In this document: piece by piece, positions 1 to 8,280 of the stretch
How positions within the stretch are numbered: the stretch's first letter is position 1
How the letters are laid out: each line of letters opens with the position of its first letter
Program-made: the position numbers and the translations under genes
From: Rhipicephalus microplus
Taxonomy: Eukaryota > Arthropoda > Arachnida > Ixodida > Ixodidae
Assembly (NCBI RefSeq): GCF_043290135.1
Contig: NW_027464602.1
Location: forward strand, 2,604,001-2,668,000
Length of the DNA stretch: 64,000 nucleotides
Direction: 5' to 3'
Notes under the pieces: model-generated
Database searches by the model: none
Told to the model about the DNA's origin: nothing
Seen by the model: only the letters and a program-made list of their open reading frames with translations

Positions 1-1
1 T

Positions 2-325
2 GCACTGGACGCAGCAGACGTCGCTGCCATTCACCGCCTCCCATGCAAATTTGGCAAAACACCAGGTATAATCGTTCGGTATGTCAGACAATCTGTTAGA
101 GACGAATGGCTGCATAACCGGTCAAAACTGAGAGAAAAGAAATCAAGCCTGTTCATCCAAGAGAACTTGACCAGCCAAAGTCGGCAACTCCTTCGAGAGG
201 CTAAGGAATGGGCGAGGGAAAATCGGTACAAATACGCCTGGCACAAGAACGGGAAAATCCTGCTGCGCAAATCTGACGGCGATTCCGTGTTAGTAGTGCG
301 TCACAGGACCGACTTTCCCGTCTAA
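2..325 (+). CDS. LINE ORF1 protein, C-terminal part (FP25-C-like domain), partial
   Basis: Frame 2 is open from the left edge of the window to a TAA at 323-325, giving 107 codons of a longer protein whose start is not in view. The visible part has a basic stretch reading KTPGIIVRYVRQSVRDEWL, then FIQENLTSQSRQLLREAKEW, then a basic tail with WHKNGKILLRKSDGDS. This pattern resembles the C-terminal domain shared by the baculovirus FP25 protein and the ORF1 proteins of many arthropod LINEs. In the LINE context it is expected to bind nucleic acid and act as an RNA chaperone in the retrotransposition particle. The domain match is from recognition and was not searched. The stop lies 44 bases before the ORF2 ATG, the usual compact arrangement. 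No frameshift is visible in the part shown. Confidence 0.75.
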   Translation, partial: ALDAADVAAIHRLPCKFGKTPGIIVRYVRQSVRDEWLHNRSKLREKKSSLFIQENLTSQSRQLLREAKEWARENRYKYAWHKNGKILLRKSDGDSVLVVRHRTDFPV

Positions 326-369
326 GCCTGCTAGTTGCTGACTGTATCTAGATTATTTCATTCCTCAAA

Positions 370-1338
370 ATGGCTAGTCAAAGTCCCTTTCTTCCACACG
401 AGCTAGACGCTTTTGTGACAAGTCATCACGCACATTCCTTGAAGTGCCTTCATCTAAACGTTCGTTCACTCTATAACAAGGAAGAAGATATAAATGACTT
501 CATCAATGGTTTTCATTTTCTGTTTGATGCAGTAATGCTTAGTGAAACTTGGTGCAGGGATGATCGTGATTTGTTCAAACTTCCGTCTTATCAATCGTAT
601 TGTGTAAACAGAACTAATCGCCGAGGCGGTGGCGTTATGCTGTTGCTAAGAGAGCACGTAAACTGCGAGCTGCTTTCCAACTTTTGTATCTGTTGTGATG
701 ATTTTGAAATAATAACAGCTCGTGTGAATGACTGTATGTTTTCCGTTTGCTATAGACCACCAAGTGGAAATCTTCCTAGTTTCTTTTGTTTCTATGAACA
801 GCTGTTATCATTTGTTTCAGAAACTGGCGATTATTTGGTGTCTGCTGGTGATTTTAATATCGACCTGTTGACCATTTCTGCACCACAAAAGGCCATGTTA
901 ACCATGCTGACTTCTAACGGATGCGAAAATTTAATCTATGTACCGACAAGGGTAACTACTGAGAGCGAAACACTGTTAGATTTATTTATTACTAATATCG
1001 ATTCTACAAAAGCCAACAGTGGTGTAATAACGTGGGACCTTAGTGACCACGTCCCAATATTTGCTCTACTAAGAAAGCAAAATTTCACGATAAATGAAAA
1101 GCATCAGTACATTTCTTTTCAAAATATTACACAAACAGGTTTGGATAATTTTAGAGCTGAATTGCTACTTAGCGATATTCCGCAAATTCTGAAAATAGAC
1201 GACGTTGACATTGCATACAGTAAATTTATTGATGAAATTTCTCGTGTGTATAAGCGTCACTTCCCACAAAAAAAGTTTAAATTGGGTAAAAAAATAAGAA
1301 AACCATGCATAACCCCTGAATTGTTACAAAAAAATTAA
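370..1338 (+). CDS. LINE ORF2, endonuclease part, ended early by a frameshift
   Basis: This is the N-terminal part of ORF2 (322 codons), an exonuclease-endonuclease-phosphatase domain that nicks target DNA to prime reverse transcription. The hallmark motifs are present in order: LNVRSL with N30, SETW with E59, YRPPSG near residues 128-133, GDFNID with D161 and N163, and SDH at residues 225-227. The active-site set therefore looks complete. The ATG at 370 is the first in frame after an in-frame TAG at 349-351, which supports the start. The frame ends prematurely at 1336-1338, just after an A7 run (1328-1334). The continuation of the same protein lies in frame 2 directly downstream, so one extra A explains the break. 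The length before the break matches endonuclease plus linker. Confidence 0.9.
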   Translation: MASQSPFLPHELDAFVTSHHAHSLKCLHLNVRSLYNKEEDINDFINGFHFLFDAVMLSETWCRDDRDLFKLPSYQSYCVNRTNRRGGGVMLLLREHVNCELLSNFCICCDDFEIITARVNDCMFSVCYRPPSGNLPSFFCFYEQLLSFVSETGDYLVSAGDFNIDLLTISAPQKAMLTMLTSNGCENLIYVPTRVTTESETLLDLFITNIDSTKANSGVITWDLSDHVPIFALLRKQNFTINEKHQYISFQNITQTGLDNFRAELLLSDIPQILKIDDVDIAYSKFIDEISRVYKRHFPQKKFKLGKKIRKPCITPELLQKN

Positions 1339-1340
1339 GT
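1326..1340 (+). other. Homopolymer frameshift inside LINE ORF2
   Basis: An A7 run at 1328-1334 is followed at once by an in-frame TAA (1336-1338). Reading frame 2 across the same point gives an uninterrupted, lysine-rich linker that runs into the reverse transcriptase. A single inserted A is the simplest explanation. It could be a real mutation or a sequencing homopolymer error. Confidence 0.8.
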
Positions 1341-1390
1341 GTAAAAATGCGCTTTATCACAAGTTCATTAAAAGTAAGGAACCAAGCATA

Positions 1391-3229
1391 TTGAAAGAAT
1401 ACAAGTCGCTTAGAAACAAACTAAACAAAGAACTAAGGTCACACAGGAAATGCTATTTTCAAGCTGAGTTTGATAGCTGCTCGAAAAAACCCGATATGTT
1501 ATGGAAAAAGCTTAATACTGTCTTAAATCGCCGTAAATCGTCTCCACGTGTAGAAAAGCTATTTCTTGGTGGCCACGAAATATGGGGCGATGATTTGGCG
1601 AATACATTTAATGATTATTTTGTGAGCAATTCTAATTCTTGTGCATCTGCTGATATTACAAAATTTATGCCTGATAGCAATCCATCTTCCTTTTTCCTTC
1701 GCCCATTTACAGAGTCTGAAGTACTGTCAGTTTTTCTTTCGCTTAAAAATAGCTCAAGTTGTGACGTTGAGGGCATGCAGGTTCGTCCAATCAAGTATGT
1801 GCTTGATTTAATTTGTCCATATCTTACCTACATCTTTAATCTGTCTTTGGCGAGCGCTATCTTTCCCAGGAGGATGCAGATCGCAAGAGTTTCTGTGCTT
1901 TTTAAGAAAGGTGACATAAACGATATCAAAAATTATAGACCTATTTCGATATTACCAGTATTATCCAAAGGGCTGGAGAAACTTATACACGTGCAAATGT
2001 CTAATTTTTTCGATAAGCACAATCTTATATCTACAGCCCAATTTGGATTTAGAAAACACCTTTCTACTGAGTTAGCCTTGCTACAACAAAAAGAATTCAT
2101 TTTAACACAATTTGAAAGCAAGAATCTTGTGCTCGGCCTTTACATTGATTTCAGTAAAGCATTTGATTGTATCCATCATTCCATACTACTTAAAAAACTT
2201 GAAACCTATGGTATTCGCGGGCACTGCTTAAACCTCGTGAAGTCGTATCTAGATCATCGCCATCAGTACGTCCAGATTGAGCATTACCGTTCAGACTTAA
2301 AACACATCAGCAGAGGCGTTCCTCAAGGTAGTATTCTCGGCCCATTTCTTTTTATAGTTTACATCAATGACCTAGTAAATATCTACAGTGATGCGAAATA
2401 CGTTATGTACGCTGACGACGCTAGCCTATTTTTTTCGTCACCTGAACTTGGTAGCCTTCAGAATAACACCAACACTGCTCTAAGGGCGCTCCAAGAATGG
2501 TCAGCAGCAAACGTTTTGCAAATTAATACTAAAAAGACAAAAGCCGTGATTTTCAGACCAAAATCTAAGCAGATAACCTGCGATCACATCACCCTTCTTT
2601 ACACAAATGAAGCAATAGAAATAGTGAGTAGTGTGAAAATACTGGGAGTTACCTTCACACAAAATATGCTTTGGGATTTACACATCGAATCAGTTTTAGG
2701 CAAGCTATCTCGTGTGGTTGGTATGATGGCGCGTCACAGATTGATATTACCTTTTAAAATAAAGCTTCTTGTTTACAATGCGCTCTTTTTTTCTTCCTTG
2801 TATTATTGTTTTTTGGTATGGGGTACGACGACATATACAAATCTTGAAAGACTTCATGTACTGCAGAAAAAATTTCTACGGGCGCTTTTCAATGTACCCT
2901 ACAATTCCCATACTTCAGATTTATTCTTGAAGGGAAATTTCATCCGCGTGTTTACCCTATACAATTACAAGTTAAGTATAGCGTTCAAACGAGAGATAAA
3001 AGAAAACCTAAAGTTTTTCCACGAGTTATCTCATCTTGCCAAAAACACCCATTTATACGGCACTCGTTACATAGAACAGTGGAAGGTGGTCACTGCGCGG
3101 ACAAGCTATTCTATGCAGAAGCTATCATACACGCTGCCAACCCTTTTAAATTCATTTCATAAATTACACATTTCATTGAAAATAACTTCTGCACGAACAC
3201 TGCGCGAGCATTTCATCAATTCATGCTAA
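1391..3229 (+). CDS. LINE ORF2, reverse transcriptase part (second half of the broken ORF2)
   Basis: This frame-2 segment is the continuation of ORF2. It has no start codon of its own: position 1391 is a TTG inside a frame already open from about 1337, so it should be read as a fragment and not a separate gene. Numbering from 1391, reverse transcriptase motif A is IDFSKAFD with the catalytic Asp at 253, motif B is GVPQGSILGP at 309-318, and motif C is YADD at 340-343. All three catalytic aspartates are present. Upstream is the typical YRPISILPV block, and downstream a thumb-like region with VKILGVTF and a basic C-terminal tail ending at a TAA (3227-3229). Together with the endonuclease part this would make an ORF2 of about 950 residues, normal for CR1/L2 elements. 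No RNase H domain is recognised. Confidence 0.92.
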   Translation: MKEYKSLRNKLNKELRSHRKCYFQAEFDSCSKKPDMLWKKLNTVLNRRKSSPRVEKLFLGGHEIWGDDLANTFNDYFVSNSNSCASADITKFMPDSNPSSFFLRPFTESEVLSVFLSLKNSSSCDVEGMQVRPIKYVLDLICPYLTYIFNLSLASAIFPRRMQIARVSVLFKKGDINDIKNYRPISILPVLSKGLEKLIHVQMSNFFDKHNLISTAQFGFRKHLSTELALLQQKEFILTQFESKNLVLGLYIDFSKAFDCIHHSILLKKLETYGIRGHCLNLVKSYLDHRHQYVQIEHYRSDLKHISRGVPQGSILGPFLFIVYINDLVNIYSDAKYVMYADDASLFFSSPELGSLQNNTNTALRALQEWSAANVLQINTKKTKAVIFRPKSKQITCDHITLLYTNEAIEIVSSVKILGVTFTQNMLWDLHIESVLGKLSRVVGMMARHRLILPFKIKLLVYNALFFSSLYYCFLVWGTTTYTNLERLHVLQKKFLRALFNVPYNSHTSDLFLKGNFIRVFTLYNYKLSIAFKREIKENLKFFHELSHLAKNTHLYGTRYIEQWKVVTARTSYSMQKLSYTLPTLLNSFHKLHISLKITSARTLREHFINSC

Positions 3230-3458
3230 CATAGTAAATAGTGTAAAATATTGCTTTTTTTCATTCTTCCTTACTGATGTGTTTTTTTAGACATATCTGT
3301 ATTCCGAATATGTGTTTCTTGTGATTTTTTTTTTCTCTTTATGTGAATGTTTGCCATGGCTGCCTGCACTGTAGGGGTGGCTGCGGGCCTCTGTCAAGTT
3401 GCTTGTGCCTTCAAGCAACTTTTACCCGCAGTCTCCTCCATCGCTGATGGAAATAAAA
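3230..3458 (+). other. LINE 3' untranslated region
   Basis: This T-rich non-coding sequence follows the ORF2 stop. It holds the hairpin at 3381-3431 and an AATAAA hexamer at 3452-3457 that could serve as a polyadenylation signal. No coding potential was seen. Confidence 0.8.
3381..3431 (+). other. LINE 3'-terminal stem-loop, likely reverse transcriptase recognition element
   Basis: Two nested perfect inverted repeats are visible. The inner stem is 10 bp (3396-3405 with 3412-3421) closed by a 6-base loop. The outer stem is 7 bp, CTGCGGG (3381-3387) with CCCGCAG (3425-3431). Some LINE reverse transcriptases recognise a conserved 3' hairpin followed by a short tandem repeat. The placement about 30 bp before the ATT tail fits that role, but the role is inferred. 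Confidence 0.7.
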
Positions 3459-3483
3459 ATTATTATTATTATTATTATTATTA
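3459..3483 (+). repeat. ATT microsatellite tail of the LINE
   Basis: About eight ATT units directly follow AATAAA. A short tandem repeat tail of this kind marks the 3' end of CR1/L2-like elements. The tail gives way to a degenerate A-rich junction (3483-3493) that belongs to the first array unit. Confidence 0.85.
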
Positions 3484-3502
3484 AATAAAAAAAGCGCCGC
3501 AC

Positions 3503-3576
3503 CACCACCGGGTGGGCTCGAACCTCCAACCTTTCGATTAACAGCCGATCGCGCTAGCCAATTGCCCCACGGAGAC
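3503..3576 (-). tRNA. First array unit: tRNA-Asn(GUU)-like sequence next to the LINE, probable pseudogene
   Basis: The 5' acceptor strand is GTCTCCG (3576 down to 3570). The anticodon GTT lies at 3542-3540, the T loop TTCGAGC is intact, and position 73 is G as in eukaryotic tRNA-Asn. Weak points are a T-stem A51-A63 mismatch and an acceptor 3' strand CGGTGGT that gives one T-T mismatch and two G-U pairs. The anticodon stem is weakened by GATT in place of GGTT on the + strand, and the A-box side reads GGGGCAATTGG. The trailer runs into a T7 tract (3493-3487) that abuts the LINE tail. Confidence 0.7.
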
Positions 3577-4090
3577 AGTCGTGCTCCACTCTCACCACCG
3601 TCAGAACATTTCTTCAGAGCTATCACCCCAAAGAAAAAAAACGCCGCACCACCACCGGTTTGGCTCGAACCTCCAACCTTTCGGATAACAGCCGATCGCG
3701 CTAGTCATTTGCGCCACGAAGACAGTCCTGCTCCACTCTCACCACCATCAGAACATATCTTCAAAGCTATTACCGCAAAGAAAAAATCAACACACCACTC
3801 CCGGGAGGGCTCAAAACTCCAACCTTTCGGTTAACAGCCGATCGCGCTAGCCCATTGCGCCACGGAGACAGTCTTGCTCCACTCTCACCACCATCAGAAC
3901 ATATCTTCAAAGCTATCAGCGCAAAGAAAAAAAAGCACTGCACCACCACCGTGTGGGCTCGAACCTCCAACCTTTCGGTTAACAGCCGATCGCGCTATCC
4001 CATTGCGCCACGGAGACAGTCTTGCTCCACTCTCACCACCATCAGGACATATCTTCAAAGCTATCAGCGCAAAGAAAAAAGCAAACACAC

Positions 4091-4164
4091 CACTCCCGGG
4101 AGGGCTCGAAACTCCGACCTTTCGGTCATCAGCCGATCGCGCTAGCCCATTGCGCCACGGAGAC
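4091..4164 (-). tRNA. tRNA-like unit with anticodon GAU (Ile type)
   Basis: The anticodon triplet on the - strand is GAT (4130-4128), in place of GTT, with G at position 37. The loop-stem change TCATC on the + strand is shared with the units at 9680-9753 and 12767-12840, so it arose once and was copied by block duplication. The rest of the unit is Asn-like, including G73, so a real change of charging identity is doubtful. Confidence 0.6.
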
Positions 4165-7100
4165 AGTCTTGCTCCCCTCTTACCACCATCAGAACATAAC
4201 TTCAAAGCTATCAGCCCAAAGAAAAAAAAGCACCGCACCACCAGCGGCTGGGCTCAAACCTCCAACTTTTCTGTTAACAGCCGATCGTGCTAGCAAATTG
4301 CGCCACGGAGACAGTCGTGCTCCACTCTGACCACCATCAGAACATATCTTCAAAGCTATCCGCGCAAAGAAAAAAGCAAAACACCACTCCCGGGAGGGCT
4401 CGAACATCCAACTTTTCGGTTAGCAGCCGATCGCGCTGGCCAATCGCGCCACGGAGAAAGTCCTGCTCAACTTTCACCACAATTAGAACATATCTTCAAA
4501 GCTATCAGCCCAAAAAAAAAAGCGCCGCACCACCACCGGGTGGGCTCGAACCTCCAACTTTTCGGTTAACAGCCGATCGCGCTTGCCAATTGCGCCACGG
4601 GGACCGTCCTGCTCCACTCTCACCACCATCTGAACTTTTCTTCAGAGCTATCACCCCAAAGAAAAAAAAGCGCCGAACCACCACCGGTTGGGCTCGAACC
4701 TCCAACCTTTCGGTTAACAGCCGATCGCGCTAGCCAATTGCCCCACGGAGACAGTCGCGCTCCACTCTCACCATCGTCAGAACATATCTTCAAAGCTATC
4801 AGCACAAAGAAAAAAAAGCGCCCCAGACAAACCGGGTGGGCTCGAACTTCCAAACTTTCGGTTAACAGCCGATCGCGCTAGCCAACTGCGCCAAGGAGAC
4901 AGTCGTGCTCCACTCTCACCACCATCAGAACATATCTTCAAAGCTATCAGCGCAAAGAAAAAGCAACACACCACTCCAGGGATGGCTCGAAACTCCAACC
5001 TTTCGGTTAACAGCCGATCGCGCTAGCCAATGGCGCCACGGAGACAGTCCTGCTCCACTCTTACCACCATTAGAACATATCTTCAAAGCTATCAGCCCAA
5101 AGAAAAAAAAGCGCCGCCCCACCAACGGGTGAGCTCGTACCTCGAACTTTCCGGTTAACAGCCAATCACGCTAGCCAATTGCGCCACGGAGACAGTCCTG
5201 CTCCACTCTCACCACCATCAGAACATATCTTCAAAGCTATCAGCCCAAAAAAAAGCTCCGCACCACCACCGGGTGGGCTCGAACCTCCAACTTTTCGGTT
5301 AACAGCCAATCACGCTAGCGAATTGCACCACGGAGACAGTCCTGATCCACTCTCATCACCATTAAAACATATCTTCAAAGCTATCAGCCCAAAGAAAAAA
5401 AAGCGCCGCACCACCACCGGGTGGGCTCGAACCTCCAACTTTTCGGTTAACAGCCGATCGCGCTTGCCAATTGCGCCACGGGGACCGTCCTGCTCCACTC
5501 TCACCACCATCAGATCTTTTCTTCAGAGCTATCACCCCAAAGAAAAAAAAAGCGCCGAACCACCACCGGTTGGGCTCGAACCTCCAACCTTTCGGTTAAC
5601 AGCCGATCGCGCTAGCCAATTGCCCCACGGAGACACTCGCGCTCCACTCTCACCATCGTCAGAACATTTCTTCAGAGCTATCACCCCAAAAAAAAGCGCC
5701 GCACCACCACCGGTTCGGCTCGAACCTCCGACCTTTTGGTTAACAGCCCATCGCGCTAGCCAATTGCGCCATGGAGACAGTCCTGCACCACTCTCACCAC
5801 CATCAGAACATATCTTCAAAGCTATCAGCCCAAAGAAAAAAAAAGCGCCGCACCACCACCGGGTGGGCTCGAACCTCCAACTTTTCAGGTAACAGCCGAT
5901 CACGCTAGTCAATTGCGCCACGGAGACAGTCCTGCTTCACTCTCACCACCATCAGAACATATCTTCAAAGCTATCAGCACAAAGAAAAAAAAGCGCCCCA
6001 GACAAACCGGGTGGGCTCGAACTTCCAACCTTTCGGTTAACAGCCGATCGCGCTAGCCAACTGTGCCAAGGAGACAGTCGTGCTCCACTCTCACCACCAT
6101 CAGAACATATCTTCAAAGCTATCAGCGCAAAGAAAAAAGCAACACACCACTCCAGGGATGGCTCGAAACTCCAACCTTTCGGTTAACAGCCGATCGCGCT
6201 AGCCAATTGCGCCACGGGGACCGTCCTGTTCCACTCTCACCACCATCAGAACTTTTCTTCAGAGCTATCACCCCAAAGAAAAAAAAGCGCCGAACCACCA
6301 CCGGTTGGGCTCGAACCTCCAACCTTTCGGTTAACAGCCGATAACGCTAGCGAATTGCGGCACGGAGACAGTCCTGCTCCACTCTCACCACCATCAGAAC
6401 ATATCTTCAAAGCTATCAGCCCAAAGAAAAAAAAGCGCCGCACCACAACCGGGTGGGCTCGAACCTCCAACTTTTCGGTTAACAGCCGATCACGCTAGCC
6501 AATTGCGCCACGGAGACAGTCCTGCTTCACTCTCACCACCAACATAACATATCTTCAAAGCAATCAGCCCAAAGAAAAAAAGCGCCGCACCACCACCGGG
6601 TGGGCTCGAAACTCTAACCTTTCGGTTAACAGCCGATCGCGCTAGCCAATTGCGTCACGGAGACAGTCCTGCTCCACTCTCACCACCGTCAGAACATTTC
6701 TTCAGAGCTATCAGCCCAAAGAAAAAAAAGCGCTGCACCACTACCGGGTGGGCTCGAACCTCCTACCTTACGGTTAACAGCCGATCGCGCTAGCCAATTG
6801 CCCCACGGAGACAGTCGTGCTCCACTCTCAGCATCGTCAGAACATTTCTTCAGAGCTATCACCCCAAAGAAAAAAAAGCGCCGCACCACCACCGGTTGGG
6901 CTCGAACCTCCAACCTTTCGGTTAACAGCCGATCGCGCTAGCCAATTGCGCCACGAAGACAGTCCTGCTGCACTCTCACCACCATCAGAACATATTTTAA
7001 AAGCTATTACCGCAAAGAAAAAAGCAACAAACCACTCCTGGGAGGGCTCGAGACTCCAACCTTTCGGTTAACAGCCGATCGCGCTAGCCCATTGCGCAAC

Positions 7101-7897
7101 GGAGGCAGTCTTGCTCCACTCTCACCATCATCAGAACATATCTTCAAAGCTATAAGCGTAAAGAAAAAAAAAGCGCTGCACCACCAACGGGTGGGCTCGA
7201 ACCTCCAACCTTTCGGTTAACAGCCGATCGCGCTAGGCCATTGCGCCACGGAGACAGTCTTGCCCCACTCTCACCACCATCAGAACATATCTTCAAAGCT
7301 ATCAGCGCAAAAAAAAGCAACACACCACTCCCGGGAGGGCTCGAAACTCCAACTTTTCGGTTAACAGCCGATCGCGCTAGCCCATTGCGCCACGGAGGCA
7401 GTCTTGCTCCACTCTCACCATCATCAGAACATATCTTCAAAGCTATAAGCGCAAAGAAAAAAAAAAGCGCTGCACCACCAACGGGTGGGCTCGAACCTCC
7501 AACCTTTCGGTTAACAGCCGATCGCGCTAGGCCATTGCGCCACGGAGACAGTCTTGCCCCACTCTCACCACCATCAGAACATATCTTCAAAGCTATCAGC
7601 GCAAAAAAAAGCAACACACCACTCCCGGGAGGGCTCGAAACTCCAACCTTTCGGTCAACAGCAGATCGCGCTAGCCCATTGCGCCACAGAGACAGTCTTG
7701 CTCCCCTCTCACCACCATCAGAACATAACTTCAAAGCTATCAGCCCAAGAAAAAAAAGCACCACACCAACACCGGGTGGGCTCGAACCTCCCACCTTTCG
7801 GTTAACAGCCGCTCGCGCTAGCCAATTGCGCCACGGAGACAGTCGTGCTCCACTCTCACCACCATCAGAACATATCTTCAAAGCTATCAGCGCAAAG

Positions 7898-7903
7898 AAA
7901 AAA
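7898..7903 (-). terminator. Pol III T-tract terminator (example unit)
   Basis: Six T on the - strand lie about 10 nt after the tRNA-like 3' end. Every unit inspected has an equivalent tract of 6 to 12 T. CCTCC-type units typically have T6 and CCACC-type units T7 or more. Four or more T are enough for Pol III termination in animals, so each unit could be an independent transcription unit of about 90 nt. Confidence 0.75.
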
Positions 7904-7923
7904 GCAAAACACCACTCCCGGGA

Positions 7924-7934
7924 GGGCTCGAACC
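7924..7934 (-). promoter_or_regulatory. Pol III internal B box (example unit)
   Basis: The - strand reads GGTTCGAGCCC, an essentially perfect B box (GGTTCGANNCC), the TFIIIC binding site. Most units carry GGTTCGAGCCC, and a sizeable minority carry GTTTCGAGCCC or TCTCGAGCCC, which should bind TFIIIC less well. Confidence 0.8.
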
Positions 7935-7967
7935 TCCAACTTTTCGGTTAACAGCCGATCGCGCTAG

Positions 7968-7979
7968 CCCATTGCGCCA
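7968..7979 (-). promoter_or_regulatory. Pol III internal A box (example unit)
   Basis: The - strand reads TGGCGCAATGGG, matching the eukaryotic A-box pattern TRGYNNARNNG. The equivalent sequence TGGCGCAATTGG is found in most array units at the same place, about 8 nt from the tRNA-like 5' end. Confidence 0.75.
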
Positions 7980-8206
7980 CGGAGGCAGTCTTGCTCCACT
8001 CTCACCATCATCAGAACATATCTTCAAAGCTATCAGCCCAAAGAAAAAAAAGCACCGCACCACCACCGGGTGGGCTCGAACCTCCAACCTTTCGGTTAAC
8101 AGCCGCTCGCGCTAGCCAATTGCGCCACGGAGACAGTCGTGCTCCACTCTCACCACCATCAGAACATATCTTCAAAGCTATCAGCGCAAAGAAAAAAGCA
8201 AAACAC

Positions 8207-8280
8207 CACTCCCGGGAGGGCTCGAACCTCGAACTTTTCGGTTATCAGCCGATCGCGCTAGCCCATTGCGCCACGGAGGC
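8207..8280 (-). tRNA. tRNA-like unit with anticodon GAU (Ile type), second lineage
   Basis: Anticodon GAT lies at 8246-8244, produced by a single change (TTATC on the + strand) from the TTAAC background. The sequence context differs from the 4128 lineage, so this is an independent change. It sits in a CCTCC-type unit and is copied at 11295-11368. Confidence 0.6.

Larger units (their letters stand above)
1..3486 (+). mobile_element. CR1/L2-like non-LTR retrotransposon (LINE), 5' end outside the window
   Basis: This is a two-ORF LINE. In order it shows the tail of ORF1, a 44-base gap, ORF2 with endonuclease then reverse transcriptase, a 3' UTR of about 250 bp with a hairpin, and an ATT microsatellite tail in place of a long poly-A. 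An N-terminal apurinic-type endonuclease, a reverse transcriptase without an obvious RNase H domain, and a microsatellite tail fit the CR1/L2 group. This clade placement comes from family knowledge and was not computed. The copy is damaged by a single-base frameshift in ORF2, so it is probably not autonomous. It reads toward the tRNA-like array, so read-through from it would be antisense to the array. A target-site duplication cannot be tested because the 5' end is missing. Confidence 0.9.
3487..7364. repeat. Array segment 1: left-edge mosaic of units
   Basis: This segment has about 26 units. From 3487 to about 4540 it parallels 9076 to about 10130 at a constant offset of 5589 bp, apart from A-tract lengths and scattered substitutions. 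From about 4895 to 6065 it holds an eight-unit block marked by the rare CCACTCCAGGGATGG sequence at 4971 and 6147, which reappears at 14382 and beyond. No gene other than the tRNA-like units is present. Confidence 0.75.
7913..7986 (-). tRNA. Best-paired unit type: tRNA-Asn(GUU)-like gene
   Basis: This copy keeps more of the cloverleaf than most. The T stem GGAGG/CCTCC is fully paired and the T loop is TTCGAGC. The anticodon GTT lies at 7952-7950. The anticodon stem has four of five pairs, the D loop keeps GG, and position 73 is G. The acceptor GCCTCCG/CGGGAGT has one mismatch (C3-A70) and two G-U pairs. It has an A box at 7979-7968, a B box at 7934-7924 and a T6 tract at 7903-7898. Near-identical copies lie at about 11001-11074 and 14088-14161, spaced by the 3.09 kb higher-order repeat. 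It could be charged as tRNA-Asn or be only a Pol III pseudogene, and sequence alone does not decide. Confidence 0.6.

Noticed and set aside
31..270. 79-codon open frame on the - strand
   Set aside because: It lies antisense to the LINE ORF1 tail, which has clear protein features in frame 2 of the + strand.
2..325. Integrated baculovirus FP25 gene
   Set aside because: The resemblance is to a domain shared with LINE ORF1 proteins, and the fragment sits directly before a LINE ORF2 in the normal order, so a viral origin is not needed.
1933..2121. 62-codon open frame on the - strand
   Set aside because: It is antisense to the reverse transcriptase domain and has no features of its own.
3577..3640. 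TATA-like upstream promoter in the spacer
   Set aside because: The - strand spacer has AGATATGTT about 40 nt before the tRNA-like start, but many units have AGAAATGTT in its place, and the position is not the usual -30, so it is not supported as a promoter.
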